From the NCBI GenBank assembly GCA_031002005.1, contig CM061921.1:173236935-173300934 (forward strand): a stretch of DNA of 64,000 bases. Direction: 5' to 3'. Numbering within the stretch: position 1 is the stretch's first letter; every line of letters begins with the position of its first letter. Under the pieces are notes generated by a model. The model searched no databases and was not told where the DNA came from. It saw only the letters and a list, made by a program, of their open reading frames with translations. The stretch is from Vandiemenella viatica. Taxonomy: Eukaryota > Arthropoda > Insecta > Orthoptera > Morabidae. Of the stretch, positions 1-12,020 are shown in pieces. The translations under genes and the position numbers were made by a program.

Positions 1-798
1 CAAGAGCGAACTCTTGGGAAGACATGGCAGTAACATCTGCTTGTTTGTCCATATACATAACACACTGACGATCTTGGAACAAAAAGGGAACAACTGATTA
101 CAGTCTAACCACTTGGAATATAATTACAACAAGTATTAAATATTACACATGGCAGAGAGCCACGATGTCAACTTTACCCGATGAAACAAGACAATGAGAC
201 AGCGAGCGGAGTAGCAGCTCCTTACATACCACGCATCATGGAAGTCCTGGCTCCTGACTGGCTGCTAAAAATGCATTAGAACCCTCCTGGCTCTTGATTG
301 GCAGAAAAAACTGAAATAGATATGCATTAATACAACTACTGGCCCCTGTGCGATTTAAGACATTTGGTATGTCTCCAATAGGGTGAAATAGTTCATTGAG
401 GGGGCCAACAGAGGATGTTCAATGATTCCCCATCTGTTAAAAGTAATAGTCTAGCAGAGAATGCTGAATTTGTAAATATTTATTTTCCTTTCACTAGATT
501 TAATTTCTATTTATATATTCTTCGTTTTGAAGTGGTGACATGTCACACTATCACTATGTCTTTACATAAAGGTATGAATCACATACCTAACGCTAGAGTA
601 CTCAATGCTACAACACTCTGCAATTTTACAGATCCCGTTGGTTAGCAAGTTGCCATTTCCAGCTCTAAAAAATTATAAGATCTAGTCAATTGCAAGGGCA
701 ACATTGTTTCCCTTGCAATGAACTGCTTCTATCGTTCCAGGCACGGGTGCGCAATCAAAACATTAACTTATTTTGTTGTTACTGAAACTAGGTCTGCA
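1..798. other. AT-rich sequence without a recognised gene
   Basis: No open frame resembles a known family. The only structure I see is around 244-272, where a 29-base stretch (GTCCTGGCTCC..GA.TGGCT..TAAAAA) recurs with 25 of 29 matches at 61490-61518. Confidence 0.5.
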
Positions 799-810
799 GA
801 AATCCTTAGC

Positions 811-1060
811 TGTTGTTGTTGTTGTTGTTTTACTGCTTTACGTCTCTCAACAGCGAGGTCTTTAGAGACGGGAAAGGATGAGGCCAAGGAATGTGAAGGA
901 ATTCGGCCATGGCCTTTTTAAGGAAGCATCCCGGCATTTGCCTGTAGTGATTTTGGAAACCATGTAAAACCCAAATCTGGATGCCCAGGACGGGGATTCG
1001 AACCGCCGTCCTCCCGAATGCGATGCCAGAACGCTATACCGTTACACCACCACGCTTGGT
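811..1060 (-). mobile_element. tRNA-derived SINE, dominant family, intact
   Basis: Read on the minus strand this has a tRNA-like head with an A box (TGGTGTAACGG type) and B box (GGTTCGAATCC), a body ending in the GGGTTTTCCATGGTTTCC and CATCCTTTCCCG blocks shared by the other copies, and a 3' tail. The tail is (CAA)n, seen as TGTTGTTG on the plus strand, not the usual poly(A). A 12-bp target duplication GAAATCCTTAGC flanks it at 799-810 and 1061-1072. The duplication and tail support insertion by LINE machinery. Confidence 0.9.
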
Positions 1061-1436
1061 GAAATCCTTAGCGACAGCTGTTTGATTTTATATCGGCACG
1101 GCTAACAACTACGTCTTCATGTTACTTTCATCTACACACATCGTATGCCGAGAAAAGTAATGATTTTACTAGTGCGAATAGTATGCATCAATTGTGATGT
1201 CTAAGCTGCGTAAAAACACACACCTCACCCATGTTGTTAAGTTAACAAGTACGGTCATCCACAAGGTGTCATTATAGCAAAGAATTTAATACAGACTAAA
1301 CACTAGACGAGTAATAAGAATTGCACAAGTCCGTAGCAATTAACAAAATTTTACAACTTTTGCTTCCTTAGCAGACTACATTTCTGCTAAAACTGGCCCG
1401 GTTAGAAGTTAGTTCTTATCGCCCCTTTATGATAAT

Positions 1437-1642
1437 CAAGGTTATTTGAGGCAGCAGGACGGCTAAGCATAAGGGGCGTAAAAGAATTTGGCCATTGCCT
1501 TTTCCAAGGAACCGTTTCAGAATTCACCTGGAGTGTTTTAAGGTAACCATCGTTATACAAAATCTGGATGGCAAGACGAGGATTTGAACGCGCGTCCTTC
1601 TGAATACCGTGTCCTAGCGTTTACCGTTCACCTTTCAGTCTC
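1437..1642 (-). mobile_element. decayed copy of the dominant SINE
   Basis: Blocks of the SINE are present in order on the minus strand (GAATTTGGCCATTGCCTTTT, ACCTGGAGTG, AAATCTGGATG, ACGAGGATTTGAACGCGCGTCC) but with many substitutions and no tail. It is an older copy than its neighbours. Confidence 0.7.
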
Positions 1643-3449
1643 TGTTTCAAAAGTAGTTGAAGCAGAACATCACAACAGCCCTACCTTCCAAAAAGACAAT
1701 CAGATTTTCTCCTTAACAAGAGCTTTGCTCCAGAAGAACTTTCCTCACTAGACGTTCCGAATTGATACCACCACGGAAGCGTACACACAATCTGCGAGAA
1801 ATTTCTGCTGCTATTGTTGCTCTATGGAAAAGAATATTAATAATTAAGTGTAATAGACACATGAGCCTCCTGTCCACAACACGTGTCCGTCAACCAACAA
1901 CTATACATGGAGGATTTGGCGGGCCAGCTCAGTCTTGCCACCTACATTAAGGAACTTGTTTGTAATTGCTTGGACATCATTTATGCTATAATTGTATGTT
2001 ACGTCACTGATTGTGTACTGGCTTATCTTTTAACAATATACTCTTGTTCATATCTAATAACCCTCGGCTTACATATTCATTAAAAAAATTTTGTAATTGG
2101 TAATGGTTAGTGTGTATTACTTGTTTGTTCTTGAGAAACAATATGTTTCAATGTACCCAAGCTTCTGTTAACTATCTCAAGCGTGCTTACTTTTTAAAAA
2201 AAAAAAAACTCTACTTCAATTTTGTGGTCAGGGGATGTATTGCCTCTGGTTTCACAAGGGAACGTTGTGAGTCAACACGAGCATTCAAAATTATTTATTA
2301 ACATTAAATAACGTGTAGAAATATTTGTTTCGTGGCTTATATATAAGTTTCATAGTTTAAATATTTCGTAAAGATGTTGGTTCAAATAAACCCGTAGCTC
2401 GTATGATTGTTTACATTTTACTAAAACGCTTTAAGGGAATAAATCCTTTATTCGTGAAGGAAAAAACTTATTACTAACGGGTTTAGTGTTTGAAATTATT
2501 TTTTTTTTTTTTTTTTTTTTTTTGTATGGTAACTGGTGAAAAACGTTTTCTGTGAAAATTATCCTACGTGAAATATCCAGGGTTTGCTCGAATACGCTAT
2601 TTTAAATAACTGCAAAATTACGTATTGAAGTTGTAGTTTTGATGTAAACCATTGTTATTGTAAACCAGGTTATTGTAGTTGGTTAAGAGTAGTAATACTG
2701 CAGAATAGTAGAACCAAGTTAATTAAATACAAGAAAATGCAGAAAGTAGGGTTAGGTATAGGCTACATATAGAATCGGAGGAAAGAAGTGTCGAAATCAC
2801 TGCAGTAGTGATCGAGAGACGTTTGTAAATCATGAAATAATATCGTGTAGTAAAAGTATTGGCTTAAATTTCGTAGGAGAGGCGTTTTGGTAAAGTGTGA
2901 ATAACACTTAAAAAAAAAAAAAAAAAAATCTGAAAAGTGAGGAAAGTGACCATTGCGGTAAATCACTTGCTTAACTAAAACAGGTATTTGTAGTTTAATA
3001 GTACAGTAGAGTGCCCGTTGGTTTTTAGTGGATTTATAGTTCTGTAGCAGAACAAGTGCGTAGAGGTTCTTGTAACGGCTCAATACAGTAGTTCCTAGAG
3101 ATTGAGACAGCTATCGGATATTAAAATGAATTGTGTGTCTGTAGACTTGGGCAGAGAGTAGGGAATTTATTTAATTAATCTTGGATTAACTCACATGTAA
3201 CAGAGTTTAAATCCAGGTTAGCGGTATACTAGTGTAGTTACAGCAATCAGTAATACAGTAGGTATTGTTTGGGTAGTCTGGTTTAACTGTCCTAAATTAG
3301 AGTCTGGTAGTTTAAAAAAGCTAGTCCATCCAATAACACTCTACCATCGGTATTACCATATCTTAATCCATAAAATTGTTCTTGTTACTTTAAAATTTGT
3401 TTGGAAGGTACTTGACATATTTGGGAAAAATCATGTATGGAAAGTGAGG
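1643..3449. other. AT-rich sequence without a recognised gene
   Basis: Long homopolymers occur (a T run near 2499-2523 and an A run near 2910-2928). Short open frames here match no family I recognise. Part of 2700-3449 could be the 5' region of the LINE that begins downstream, but I cannot show that. Confidence 0.4.
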
Positions 3450-3463
3450 CGCCTGTCGCAGGA

Positions 3464-3703
3464 TTTTTTTTTTTTTTTTTTTTTTTTTGCAACTGCTTTA
3501 CGTCTCTTTTAACATCGAGGTCTTTAGAGATGGGAAAGGATGGGGACAAGGATGGGGCAAGGAATGGGAAGGAATTCGGCCATGGCCTTTTGAAGGAAGC
3601 ATCCCGGCATTGCTTGGAGTGATTTGGGGAAACCATGGAAAACCCAAATCTGGATGCCCGGACGGGGATTCGAACCGCCGTCCTCCCTAATGCGAGGCGA
3701 GAA
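3464..3703 (-). mobile_element. SINE, 5' truncated, with 14-bp target duplication
   Basis: Same family as the copy at 811-1060, with a T-run tail on the plus strand. The element stops at the sequence for GAGGC(C/G)AGAA and lacks about 28 bases of the tRNA head. The duplication CGCCTGTCGCAGGA lies at 3450-3463 and 3704-3717, so the truncation happened at insertion. The body contains two copies of a GGATGGGG(A)CAA unit where most copies have one. Confidence 0.9.
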
Positions 3704-4038
3704 CGCCTGTCGCAGGAACATGAAGAATGGTGTGGGGGTGCAGTGGGTGTAAAAAGGAGTTTCTTGGGTCATGAAGTGGAGAGATAACGTGGGAAATACA
3801 TAAGGCTTTCCCATTGTTTTATCCACTTTGCATTAGGGGTGAAAATATCAGGGAGATGGGTGTAAGGATCAGGAGAGACGAAACGATCAGAGAGTTGGTG
3901 GTAAGAGTCAGGGCCCTTGAGGCTCGACCTGCTGAGGTTTCGCCTATAGAGGCTTGACCTATGGTGGCTAAGCATGTGGAGGCCTCACCTGTGGAGGCCT
4001 CGCCTGTGGAGGCCTCGCCTATAGAGGTTTAGCTTATA

Positions 4039-4769
4039 GTGGCAGAAAGTAGAAATGGTATATATGGAGAAGAGGATGATAAGGATGGTTGGGAGCTTAT
4101 AGCAGGTCGTAGGGGAAAAACGGTAAACCGTATGAATAAGTCAGACACTCCAGAAATTGTTGGGAAAAATAGGTTTCACCTGTTACCATCGTCAGGAGGG
4201 GAAGACCCTCATTTATATGTAGGAGTAAATAAGGTGCAGCAGGCCTTTAGGAATAGGGGCGTACAAGGAAAGAATAGGATGAAAAGGTAGTAGTTACGGA
4301 AGATGTGTAGACCCTCTTTGGCAGGATCAGCTGGGCACAGGTTACCAAGCCACAAGTTTTTTTCAAACCTAGTGCAATTTTAGGTCAGGTAAAAGAGGAT
4401 ATAGGTTCACTTTGTAGGAGTTACACCAAGGGGGATAGGGTAGTGATAGTGGGAGTTGCGGGGAATATTATTGATAGAATTTCTAATTATAGTATCGATA
4501 GTGACCTGAAGAAAGTGTTGAAGGAGGCACAACTCACTGGGGTGGAGCTCATGCTAGTCATAAGTCGCCATGACCAGCCGCAATTGAACCACGCTATGAG
4601 GCGAGTAAATGTGGGGACGGAGGTGCTGCTTGGGAACAGTATTAGTTATGTCGTCGGGATTGTGCCCGTGGAGACCATTAGTAGGTGTGGTTTCACTGGG
4701 CCTGGCCTACACATAAACAGGAGAGGCATTGGGGTAGTTTCTGAGTTGTTAGCTAAAGCTGTAAGCTAG
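4039..4769 (+). pseudogene. LINE ORF1 remnant with SGNH-esterase-like domain
   Basis: Two open blocks (4039-4290 and 4443-4769) belong to one broken ORF1. The second block contains VIVGVAGNIID, which lines up with the GGTNDI block of SGNH hydrolases found in CR1-type ORF1 proteins. It ends with GPGLHINRRG, which matches the block carrying the catalytic histidine (DGLHLNRKG in relatives). In the family ORF1 binds RNA and lipids or membranes. Here the G-G-N-D core is altered and a stop at about 4290 separates the halves, so it is not functional. The domain call rests on motif recall, not a search. Confidence 0.6.
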
Positions 4770-4993
4770 TCCACTTCCAGTGATGACGGGGTCAGGACTG
4801 TGCCTTTTTTTTTTAGATTAGGGGCTGTTAATAAGGAGGTATAAAAAGGTAATCAAAGGGATATTGAGTTATCCATGGTTAGAAAAATCACTAATACTAA
4901 CAAACAGAAGAACAATTCGAAACAATAGCAGAGGAGGGCAGATCTGGGAAGGAAAATGTTAGTGCTGTAAATATCACAAAGCCAGTCATAAAT

Positions 4994-5630
4994 GTGTTAC
5001 TGGTAAACTGTAGAAGTATGATGAACAAAGTAATGGAATTAGCAAACCTAATAGAGATACAGGAACCTCAAGTAGTTATAGGGATAGAGTCATGCATAAA
5101 AAAAGGAGTAATAGACAATGAGGTTTTTCCTGATGGTTACATTGTACCGCAGAGACAGAGGAGCAACTGGGGGAGGGGTATTCATACTGGTTAGCAAAGA
5201 CTAATACTGTTCACAGGTGTTCAGAGATCATTACTTGGGGTAGACTTCTGCGGAAACAAAAAAGAAATAGTCAGGTTTTTGGCTGCATACCGTAGTGGAA
5301 GAATAAATGATAAAGACTAGGCTCTTGGGGAGAAACTAAATTCATATTCAGAGTTCAGAAGTGAGCATAGAATGTTCATTATTGATGGGGATATGAAATT
5401 ACCATGTTTCAATTGGTTAGGAAATAAGATAAATAACGCAAATGTCTTATTAAGGGAAGGAGTCTTTATACAGGTGGTTGAGCAGAAAACAGGGGACCAA
5501 AAACGTTGGATATCTTCCTAATAAAGCCTTATGATAGCCTTATCAGTTGTCAAGTAACTGGAGGAATAAGTGATCACAATCCAGTTCTGATAGGTATAAG
5601 GGGATACAGTGAACCAGTGGCCAGAATTGA
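4994..5630 (+). pseudogene. LINE endonuclease domain remnant
   Basis: The domain opens with VLLVNCRSMMNKVMELAN, the usual start of CR1/L2/Jockey endonucleases (NCRS..NK..EL). IGIESCIK follows, equivalent to the TESWL block with its catalytic Glu. After frameshifts near 5190, the block FIIDGDMKLPCFNW (about 5378-5415) matches GDFN.P..DW. Near 5570 the block GGISDHNPVLIG matches the SDH motif with the catalytic Asp-His. The enzyme would nick target DNA to prime reverse transcription. Several in-frame stops abolish the reading frame. Confidence 0.75.
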
Positions 5631-6011
5631 AAGGGAGAAATAGATACAATTACAAAAAGGCAGAAATTTTGGAACTAGAAAGATATTTCAGGTATAATTT
5701 TATTAAATGGAAGAATGGCACAAGTACAGTGAATACGAAGTAGGAAGAGTTCAAGGAAATAATAAAAAAAGGGTGAAGAAATGTTTTCTTCAAAACAGAA
5801 AATAAACAGAAGTAAAGAACCTACATACTATAACAGAGAGGTGAGGAGGTTAAAGAGGTTGGTGAGACGTTAAGAAACAGCAAGGCAGTAAGGAATTCTT
5901 GAAACTGCTAAACAAGGAATTAATAATTTCAAAGTAACTGGCTAAGGACGAATTTATGAAGAATATAATTTGTGTAGGAGGCCTTTGACTGATGAATCTA
6001 TAAATTTCTAT

Positions 6012-6062
6012 AGCTATATCAGGAAACTGAGAGAGCTATAGCTATATCAGGAAACTGAGAGA
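6012..6062 (+). repeat. tandem duplication inside the LINE
   Basis: About 24 bases (CTATAGCTATATCAGGAAAC plus TGAG) occur twice side by side and run into a G-rich homopolymer at about 6062-6080. The duplication lies between the endonuclease and the reverse transcriptase. Confidence 0.8.
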
Positions 6063-6239
6063 GGGGGGTGGGGGGGGGGGGTGTTGAGACAATTGTAGAT
6101 AAGGATAGAGAAGAAGTAACTGATGATTTAAAAAAAGGCAGATTTAAATAACTGGTTCAGTTAGACCATTACGGACAATAATTCAGGAACGGTAGGTGTT
6201 ATTTGAGAAAACGAGCCTGGACGCACAGTTGGAAGGGAG

Positions 6240-7743
6240 CAGATTGGAAAATTTGAAATTAAATGTGAAGATATCATAAAGGAACTAAGGAATCTAAAAT
6301 AGCGTAAAGGGGCAGGTGTGGATAAAATTACTACAGATGTCTTAAAGATAGGAGGAGGGGACATAGTACCTTACCTGGAAACATTATTTAAATTGAAACT
6401 GGATACTTGTTATTTACCAGATGACTGGAAAGGTGTTATAGCAGTTCCGATGCATAAAGGAGGGGTGACATTTACGGCCGAAAACTAAAGGCCATCAACT
6501 TGACATCAGTGGTACGTAAATTAATTGAGAGATTAATATGCGACCATATCAGACGTGTCTGTGATGAACGTAAGTGGTTTTCAAGTCGGAAGCATGGTTT
6601 TAGACAAGGATATTCATGCGAACCTGAGTTAGTAGGCTACTTGTATATGCAAGATATTTCTGACTAAGCGATCAGGGGAGGTCAAGTTGATAGTGTAGCA
6701 CTAGATCTTCCAAAGGCCTTTAAAGAGTGAGTCATAAAATGGTGCTAAATAAGGTAAAAACTATTAGAGTCAATAAAAAGGTGATTTTTGGGTACAAGAA
6801 TTCCTAAAAGGAAGAAAGAAAAAAGTTAGCGTAGGAAATGCAGTATCAAAAGAAGTAGGAGAACACAGGAGCTCCACAGGGTAGTGTATTGAGACCATTG
6901 CTATTCGTTATTCTAATGAATGACTGTGTTAATGGTTTACTGTCAGGAGTTAGATTGTTTGCAGATGACATAATGTTATATAAAACGATCAAAACAATAG
7001 AAGACCGTAGGCAGCTGCAGTTTGATGTAGATAGGATAACTAGCTCGGTGAGTCAACATGGGCTGAAGATAAATGCAAAAAAGTGCCAGCTTATTAGGTA
7101 CAAAGATAAAAAGCTAAATGTTTAATATGATTATAAAGTGGGGAAGGAATTGCTTATTGAAGATTCGAAATGTAAATACTTCGGCATAACATTTGATAGC
7201 AGACATAACTGGGCGGGACACATTAGACAGTTAGTATGGAAAGGGTTCAAAATCCTTCAAATGATGGAAAGAGTGACGAGGGGATGCTCTAGAGAAGTAA
7301 GGGAATTAGAGCACAAAACTTTGGTCCGACCACTGCTGGAATATGATGGTGTAGTATTGGACCAACGTTTTGTGTATCAAATACAGGAGTGTGAATGGGT
7401 GCAGAGAAGCGCTGCCAGATTTGTCTTTGGAAATTACCGCAAAAAACAATCAGTAACTAATGTGATAAAGGAGCTGAAGTGGGATTCATTGGAGAATAGA
7501 AGGAGGATGAAGAGAATCATAGGTGTATTCAAGGCTTATATTGGTGATGAAGCATGGAAATACATTGGTGGGAAAATTAAGAGAGATGCATGGAAGGGTA
7601 AAGATGATCATTACCACAAGCCTAGGGGTGTGGGAAAAGTTTCTTTCGTAGGAAGGGATGTAAGGGATTGGAATAAATTACCAAGAGAATTGATGAATAA
7701 TTTACGAAAAACACTGAAAGAATTTAAAGTAAAAATTAGTTGA
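6240..7743 (+). pseudogene. LINE reverse transcriptase and C-terminal region remnant
   Basis: Early RT blocks are readable at about 6300-6660 (KGAGVDKITTDVLK, PDDWKGVIAVPMHKGG, RPINLTSVV, KHGFRQGYS). From 6889 to 7743 the frame is open except for one TAA at 7123. It contains PLLFVILMNDC and the catalytic-site block RLFADDIMLY. YFGITFDSRHNW and QRSAARFVFGNY follow, with RDWNKLP near the end, all typical of CR1/L2 C-termini. The motif FADD is intact. Frame changes between 6490 and 6889 break the protein. Confidence 0.85.
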
Positions 7744-7848
7744 GGGCGAAAGTAGGTTGGAAGAGGAAAGTAGAAAGATGGGCGTGTAGGGACATTGCCA
7801 CCAGAACGTGAGCTCCATCGCAATTTTATCAATTATTATTATTGAAAC

Positions 7849-9854
7849 TGGAGTCTTGTATTGTCAGCAGGTTCATAATCTGACAATACTCTAAGGAATA
7901 ATTTGCATAGAAAAGCAAATGTGCCTACATTACAAAGTACACATTCTTATGAGATGCACCAAAGAAAGAACTCAAAATTTGGTTAATGATGCACGTAAAC
8001 TGTACGTCCCAGATCCTGTTGCATGGATATAGTGTTCATTTGCGAATCCCGCTTATGTATCTCGGAACTACAAAATACACCGAGATTTCACTATTGTGCA
8101 AATATTTAACATTCAAAAGAGCCAAATTCGCCATAAATTACGGCATATATAGCATCCTACTATTTTCTAGATATTTTAGTGACATAATTTTACTTTGCTA
8201 GAAGAATATTATTCCGATCACATTTTCATTGACTCGGCGCTTTGGTAAATACGTCACTGTGGATATCCATTCCATTTAATAGTAGCTGAAGGCACGTTTC
8301 TCGCCCAGCACAAATGAAACGCTTCATTCCTCAAAATGCTCATCACGTGTGACGTTAACAGAATGAGAACCTGACGAACATTTTTGTGTAGTACGTTTCT
8401 TCCTTGTGTGGCGTAGTCTGTAACGATTAGCCTCGAATCGCATACAAAAGCTATTACACCAACGAGCCAATCAATTCCCCAATGCCCAGAACTGTGTGAC
8501 TGAAATGCCTAATGACTCAATATGCATTATTTTTCCCTTCCTGCACAAAATACACCCTGTGATTTTAAAAGCTAATTGTAAGCTATACTTTGTTAGCATT
8601 TCAATGCAGGAGATTTTATTTGTTCCGTGTGTAGTATAATGCGGCGTCTGCGTTTGATGAAGTTTCAGTGTCGATGATGACGTTAGTACGCATGAGCACT
8701 GGATTATTTGCTTGTGACAATTACGGCTAATGCGGGTGATAATGGAATTGAGGCGGAGTGGGAAGCTCTAATTGCCCGCCGACAGTAATTAAGACAGACG
8801 CAACTCGCTACTCCACTGGGATCTTCTCACGTCGACCCGTAGGATCACTGTGCCTTCCAAGACCATCGTTGACGTTATTTACTTTTCATAATAAATGTAA
8901 ACGTTTACTAGTCGTTCCTATTAAGGAAACATGTAGCTTTTGTTATAAAGAAACGTTCCAAGAAATGGAAATTGTCATCGGTCCGAACGGTGAGTTGCAG
9001 GCAGTCTAGATAACGGTTTTCACGTTATATTGGAATCAATTTAGGCGTGTGCCGAGCGCTTCCTTCACTTAAGACTGGACCAGTTATTCCTTTCTCCGTT
9101 ATATAGACTTCAATGTTTCGTATAACGTCATGGCTTCAAATAAACTGTTACCTTTCTTATTTCTATTAATTTATCTAAGACTCACTACATTAACGATCAC
9201 CTACATATCGAATCTACTGAAATGCTGGTTGACACAATACTCATAGAGGCTGACGGAAGGTGGTAGCATTTGGGTAGGCGCCTCTTCTATCCCCAGACCG
9301 TAAACCCGCATTTCGGTTTGCTGGAATCATTTCCTCATAGTAGTTTTCTCGTTCCTTGACTACCATACTCCCCTGACTGTACTGATCTCATCATCTACGA
9401 ACCGTAAAACCACAACCATAAAACAAAAAGAAAAAAAATCGTCCATAACTCTGTACAGGATTTAACCAACAACAGAAATGCACTGATTTTAAAAACAAAA
9501 TATTCACTAGCAATATACAGAGCTGATGCTGGAATGTAAATTATTTCCAGTAATTGTAGTTAGTAAAGAACTGGACCCTTAACAATATTAAACATATGAT
9601 TGTCCCATAACTGTTTAAAAAGTTACAAACATTATATTTACAAAATTATATCATTAAGATTGGTTTTCCTGTGTAATATTATAATTATATTTTAAGTACG
9701 ACGTCCATCTATAATTTCACTTCTGATGGTAGTTCATTCTGACACATAGAAAGAAATATAACTTTAGGCAGAAACTTACAAAAGTTTTTTCAGGTCAAAA
9801 GCTAATATAAATGTAATGACCTAGGGGATCTAAAAAGTTGTCATGACTACCTGG
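7849..9854. other. AT-rich sequence without a recognised gene
   Basis: I find no protein family, tRNA or clear repeat here. A short frame at 8758-9009 has no recognisable motif. Confidence 0.4.

Positions 9855-9913
<59 letters not shown>
9855..9913. repeat. 59-base A homopolymer
   Basis: Uninterrupted run of 59 A. It may be the tail of an upstream retroposon whose body I cannot recognise; the flanking 3' sequence is not a SINE start. Confidence 0.9.
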
Positions 9914-9914
<1 letters not shown>

Positions 9915-9969
9915 GCACTGACATCACATCATCCGCTTTCAAACTTGGTGGGCATAGCTCCACGCAAAA

Positions 9970-10125
9970 TCTATCTGAGACAAGTACAGATACACCCAGC
10001 CTAGCATTCGGGTAAACACAGGATCAAATCCAATTCCGGCCATTGTGATTGCCAAGTTACTCTCCCGTTATCCCCCACATCTAATAACCTAGACTTAGGC
10101 GAGGCGTAAAGGCGTAAAAAAATAT
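9970..10125 (+). mobile_element. decayed SINE related to the dominant family
   Basis: The blocks CTAGCATTCGGG, AGGATCAAATCC and CCGGCCATTGTGATT line up with the head and early body of the dominant SINE. The end, CATCTAATAACCTAG..TTAGGCGAGGCGTAAA, matches the GAGGCGTAAA ending of the copy at 40421. Much of the middle is lost. Confidence 0.55.
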
Positions 10126-10143
10126 ATCAAATCCATTACCTGC

Positions 10144-10376
10144 AGGCCTCGGTAGCGTAGGGGCTAGAGTACTGGTCCCGTGTGCCGAAGGTTTGGTTCG
10201 AGTCCGGCCGAGGGCATGGGTGTTCAAGAGTTGTGTCTATATGAAAGTCGTGTCCGTCCATGGTGTCCATGTCTCCATAATTAGTTGCAACAATACACTG
10301 GAATAGTAATTACATTCACATTGAGCTGGCTGTATGGCCTATGTAGCCGAATGCCATTATATATATATATATATAA
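10144..10376 (+). mobile_element. tRNA-headed SINE of a second family
   Basis: The head reads GCCTCGGTAGCGTAGGGGCT (A box GTAGCGTAGGGG) and GGTTCGAGTCC (a perfect B box), followed by a body unlike the dominant family. It ends in an AT microsatellite at about 10356-10376. It is the only copy of this type I see in the window. Confidence 0.6.
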
Positions 10377-10490
10377 AAAAATCCCTTCCCTACGAAAAAA
10401 ATCACATTGAAAGTATAATCGCTTTATAGCCTATATTTACCCTCTGTAATGGGTAATAGCACTGGCGTCAAGAAGGTGAGCGATTACTGC

Positions 10491-10726
10491 TTTTTTTTAA
10501 CTATTTAACGTTCTTAACAGCGAGGTCTTTAGAGACGGGAAAGGATGGGGGGCAAAGAATGGGAAGGAATTCGGCCATTGCCTTTTGAAGGAAGCATCCC
10601 GGCATTTGGCTGCAGTGATTTGGGAAACCATGGAAAACCCAATTCTAGATGCCGGGACGGGGATATGAACCAGCGTCCTCCCGAATGCAAGGCCAGAACG
10701 CTAACCGTTACACCACCATTCTCGGT
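10491..10726 (-). mobile_element. SINE, dominant family
   Basis: Full-length copy on the minus strand with a short A tail. Flanks GCGATTA at 10480-10486 and 10727-10733 are probably the target duplication. The B box carries a change (GGTTCATATCC). Confidence 0.85.
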
Positions 10727-10733
10727 GCGATTA

Positions 10734-12020
10734 TTTCTAAAAGGCACTAAACGCGATTCGTGCATTTCTTCGTGTATAAGGCAGCCCCAGTTGCCTTGAG
10801 GAGTGGCTGCAGCCGAGCACAAATGATTCGTGGTCACAGTGGCTCCCTTTCCGCAGAAACTTGCAATCCATGTCATGCAAAATAAATTGTTACATTTGAT
10901 CCTTGCCGCTTCTTGAGAACTTTATCAGAATCTGATGAAACCAGATATATTTTTTTAAATAACAATGAGTTTCAACTTTAGGACTTGCAAGATGACTGGG
11001 GGGGGGGGGGGGGGTGAGCCACAATGCTTTAGCATAGCATTGTCATTTTTTATGAATATGTTGCTTGTACCAAAATAATCGAAATAGGGGAGAACTTAGC
11101 CGAAGAACGGGTATAGTGAAGAGGTTTCAAGGGCAGCCTTGCTGGTGGCACACTGAAGATTTTCGGGAGGCGGATAGCGAAGGATGATACTTGGTGGTTG
11201 CATTTTAATAGTGTATCTTATAATGGTGGTGGTCACTTGTCGCCAGGGTCTGACTTCTGTAAACACGATAATACGAAGCGATCACCATGGTTACTACCAT
11301 ATAGGGCACTTGAGTGTGTGGAAGTCTCCTCCGCCAACAAGCTCATGCACAGCTATTCATCGCAGTGAATCGAAATAGCATTGCTGTTGGTTCAACGTGC
11401 AGAAATCTTAACATAATATCTGAAATGAGAGACGTTTACAATAATTCGATCCGTAAATCACAACGCAAAGATATTCCTTTGCTCAAAACAGATTTAACGA
11501 TTCGTGTCAATCAAACATTATACAATGGACAATCCTAATGAAAATGTTCCATGCTTGACAACAGCAAAAGATTAATTGATTAGTGAATTAATTCCTTAAT
11601 TGTGAATCATATAAATTTCGCTTACTGATGAACTTTATTTATTATGTACATTATATATGATTATTTATTGTTGTAAATGTGATTAGCACCCAGTAACGTA
11701 TGGTTAAAACATTCCTTCACAACACATCAACAGAAATATAATAACAGAATGGCTATACGGCTTCGTAATTAGAACTGTTGTGGATGGATCGATTTTTTTT
11801 TTTTTTTTTTTTTTTTTAGGTATCAGAGTACCCTCTGTCTCCAGAATGTATTACAATTTGACAGCTACAATAGCAGAGCACTATGATCAATATAATGACG
11901 CAATTAATGTTTTTATTTTTTCATGTGTGACAGAAAATGATGGAATTTTTTATGTGTATGTGTTTATTAGTGTTGTTTGTAATTTACACATGTTTCTTGC
12001 ATCTGTGAAAAACTCATGTA
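10734..12020. other. AT-rich sequence without a recognised gene
   Basis: Contains a G run near 11000-11014 and a T run near 11792-11818. No coding family is recognised. Confidence 0.4.

Larger units (their letters stand above)
3718..7848 (+). mobile_element. CR1-like non-LTR retrotransposon, nearly full length but inactive
   Basis: A decayed LINE. From 5' to 3' it shows an ORF1 with a short GAGGCCTCGCCT-type repeat (about 3960-4030) and an SGNH-esterase-like domain, an apurinic-type endonuclease, a reverse transcriptase, and a C-terminal region of the CR1/L2 type. It ends in an (ATT)n-like tail near 7830-7848. Stops and frameshifts break every frame. The 5' boundary is not visible; the SINE at 3464-3703 may sit in its 5' part. 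A second copy of the same family lies at 50490-51611. Confidence 0.8.

Noticed and set aside
960..1060. Apparent tRNA gene from A and B boxes
   Set aside because: The boxes belong to the head of the SINE, which recurs many times in the window with the same body and tail. The acceptor stem is not preserved. The same applies at 10640, 15800, 20450, 40440, 55470, 56310 and 59480.
8758..9009. 83-residue frame as a possible host exon
   Set aside because: It has no recognisable motif or convincing splice sites, and its length is within chance expectation for 64 kb.
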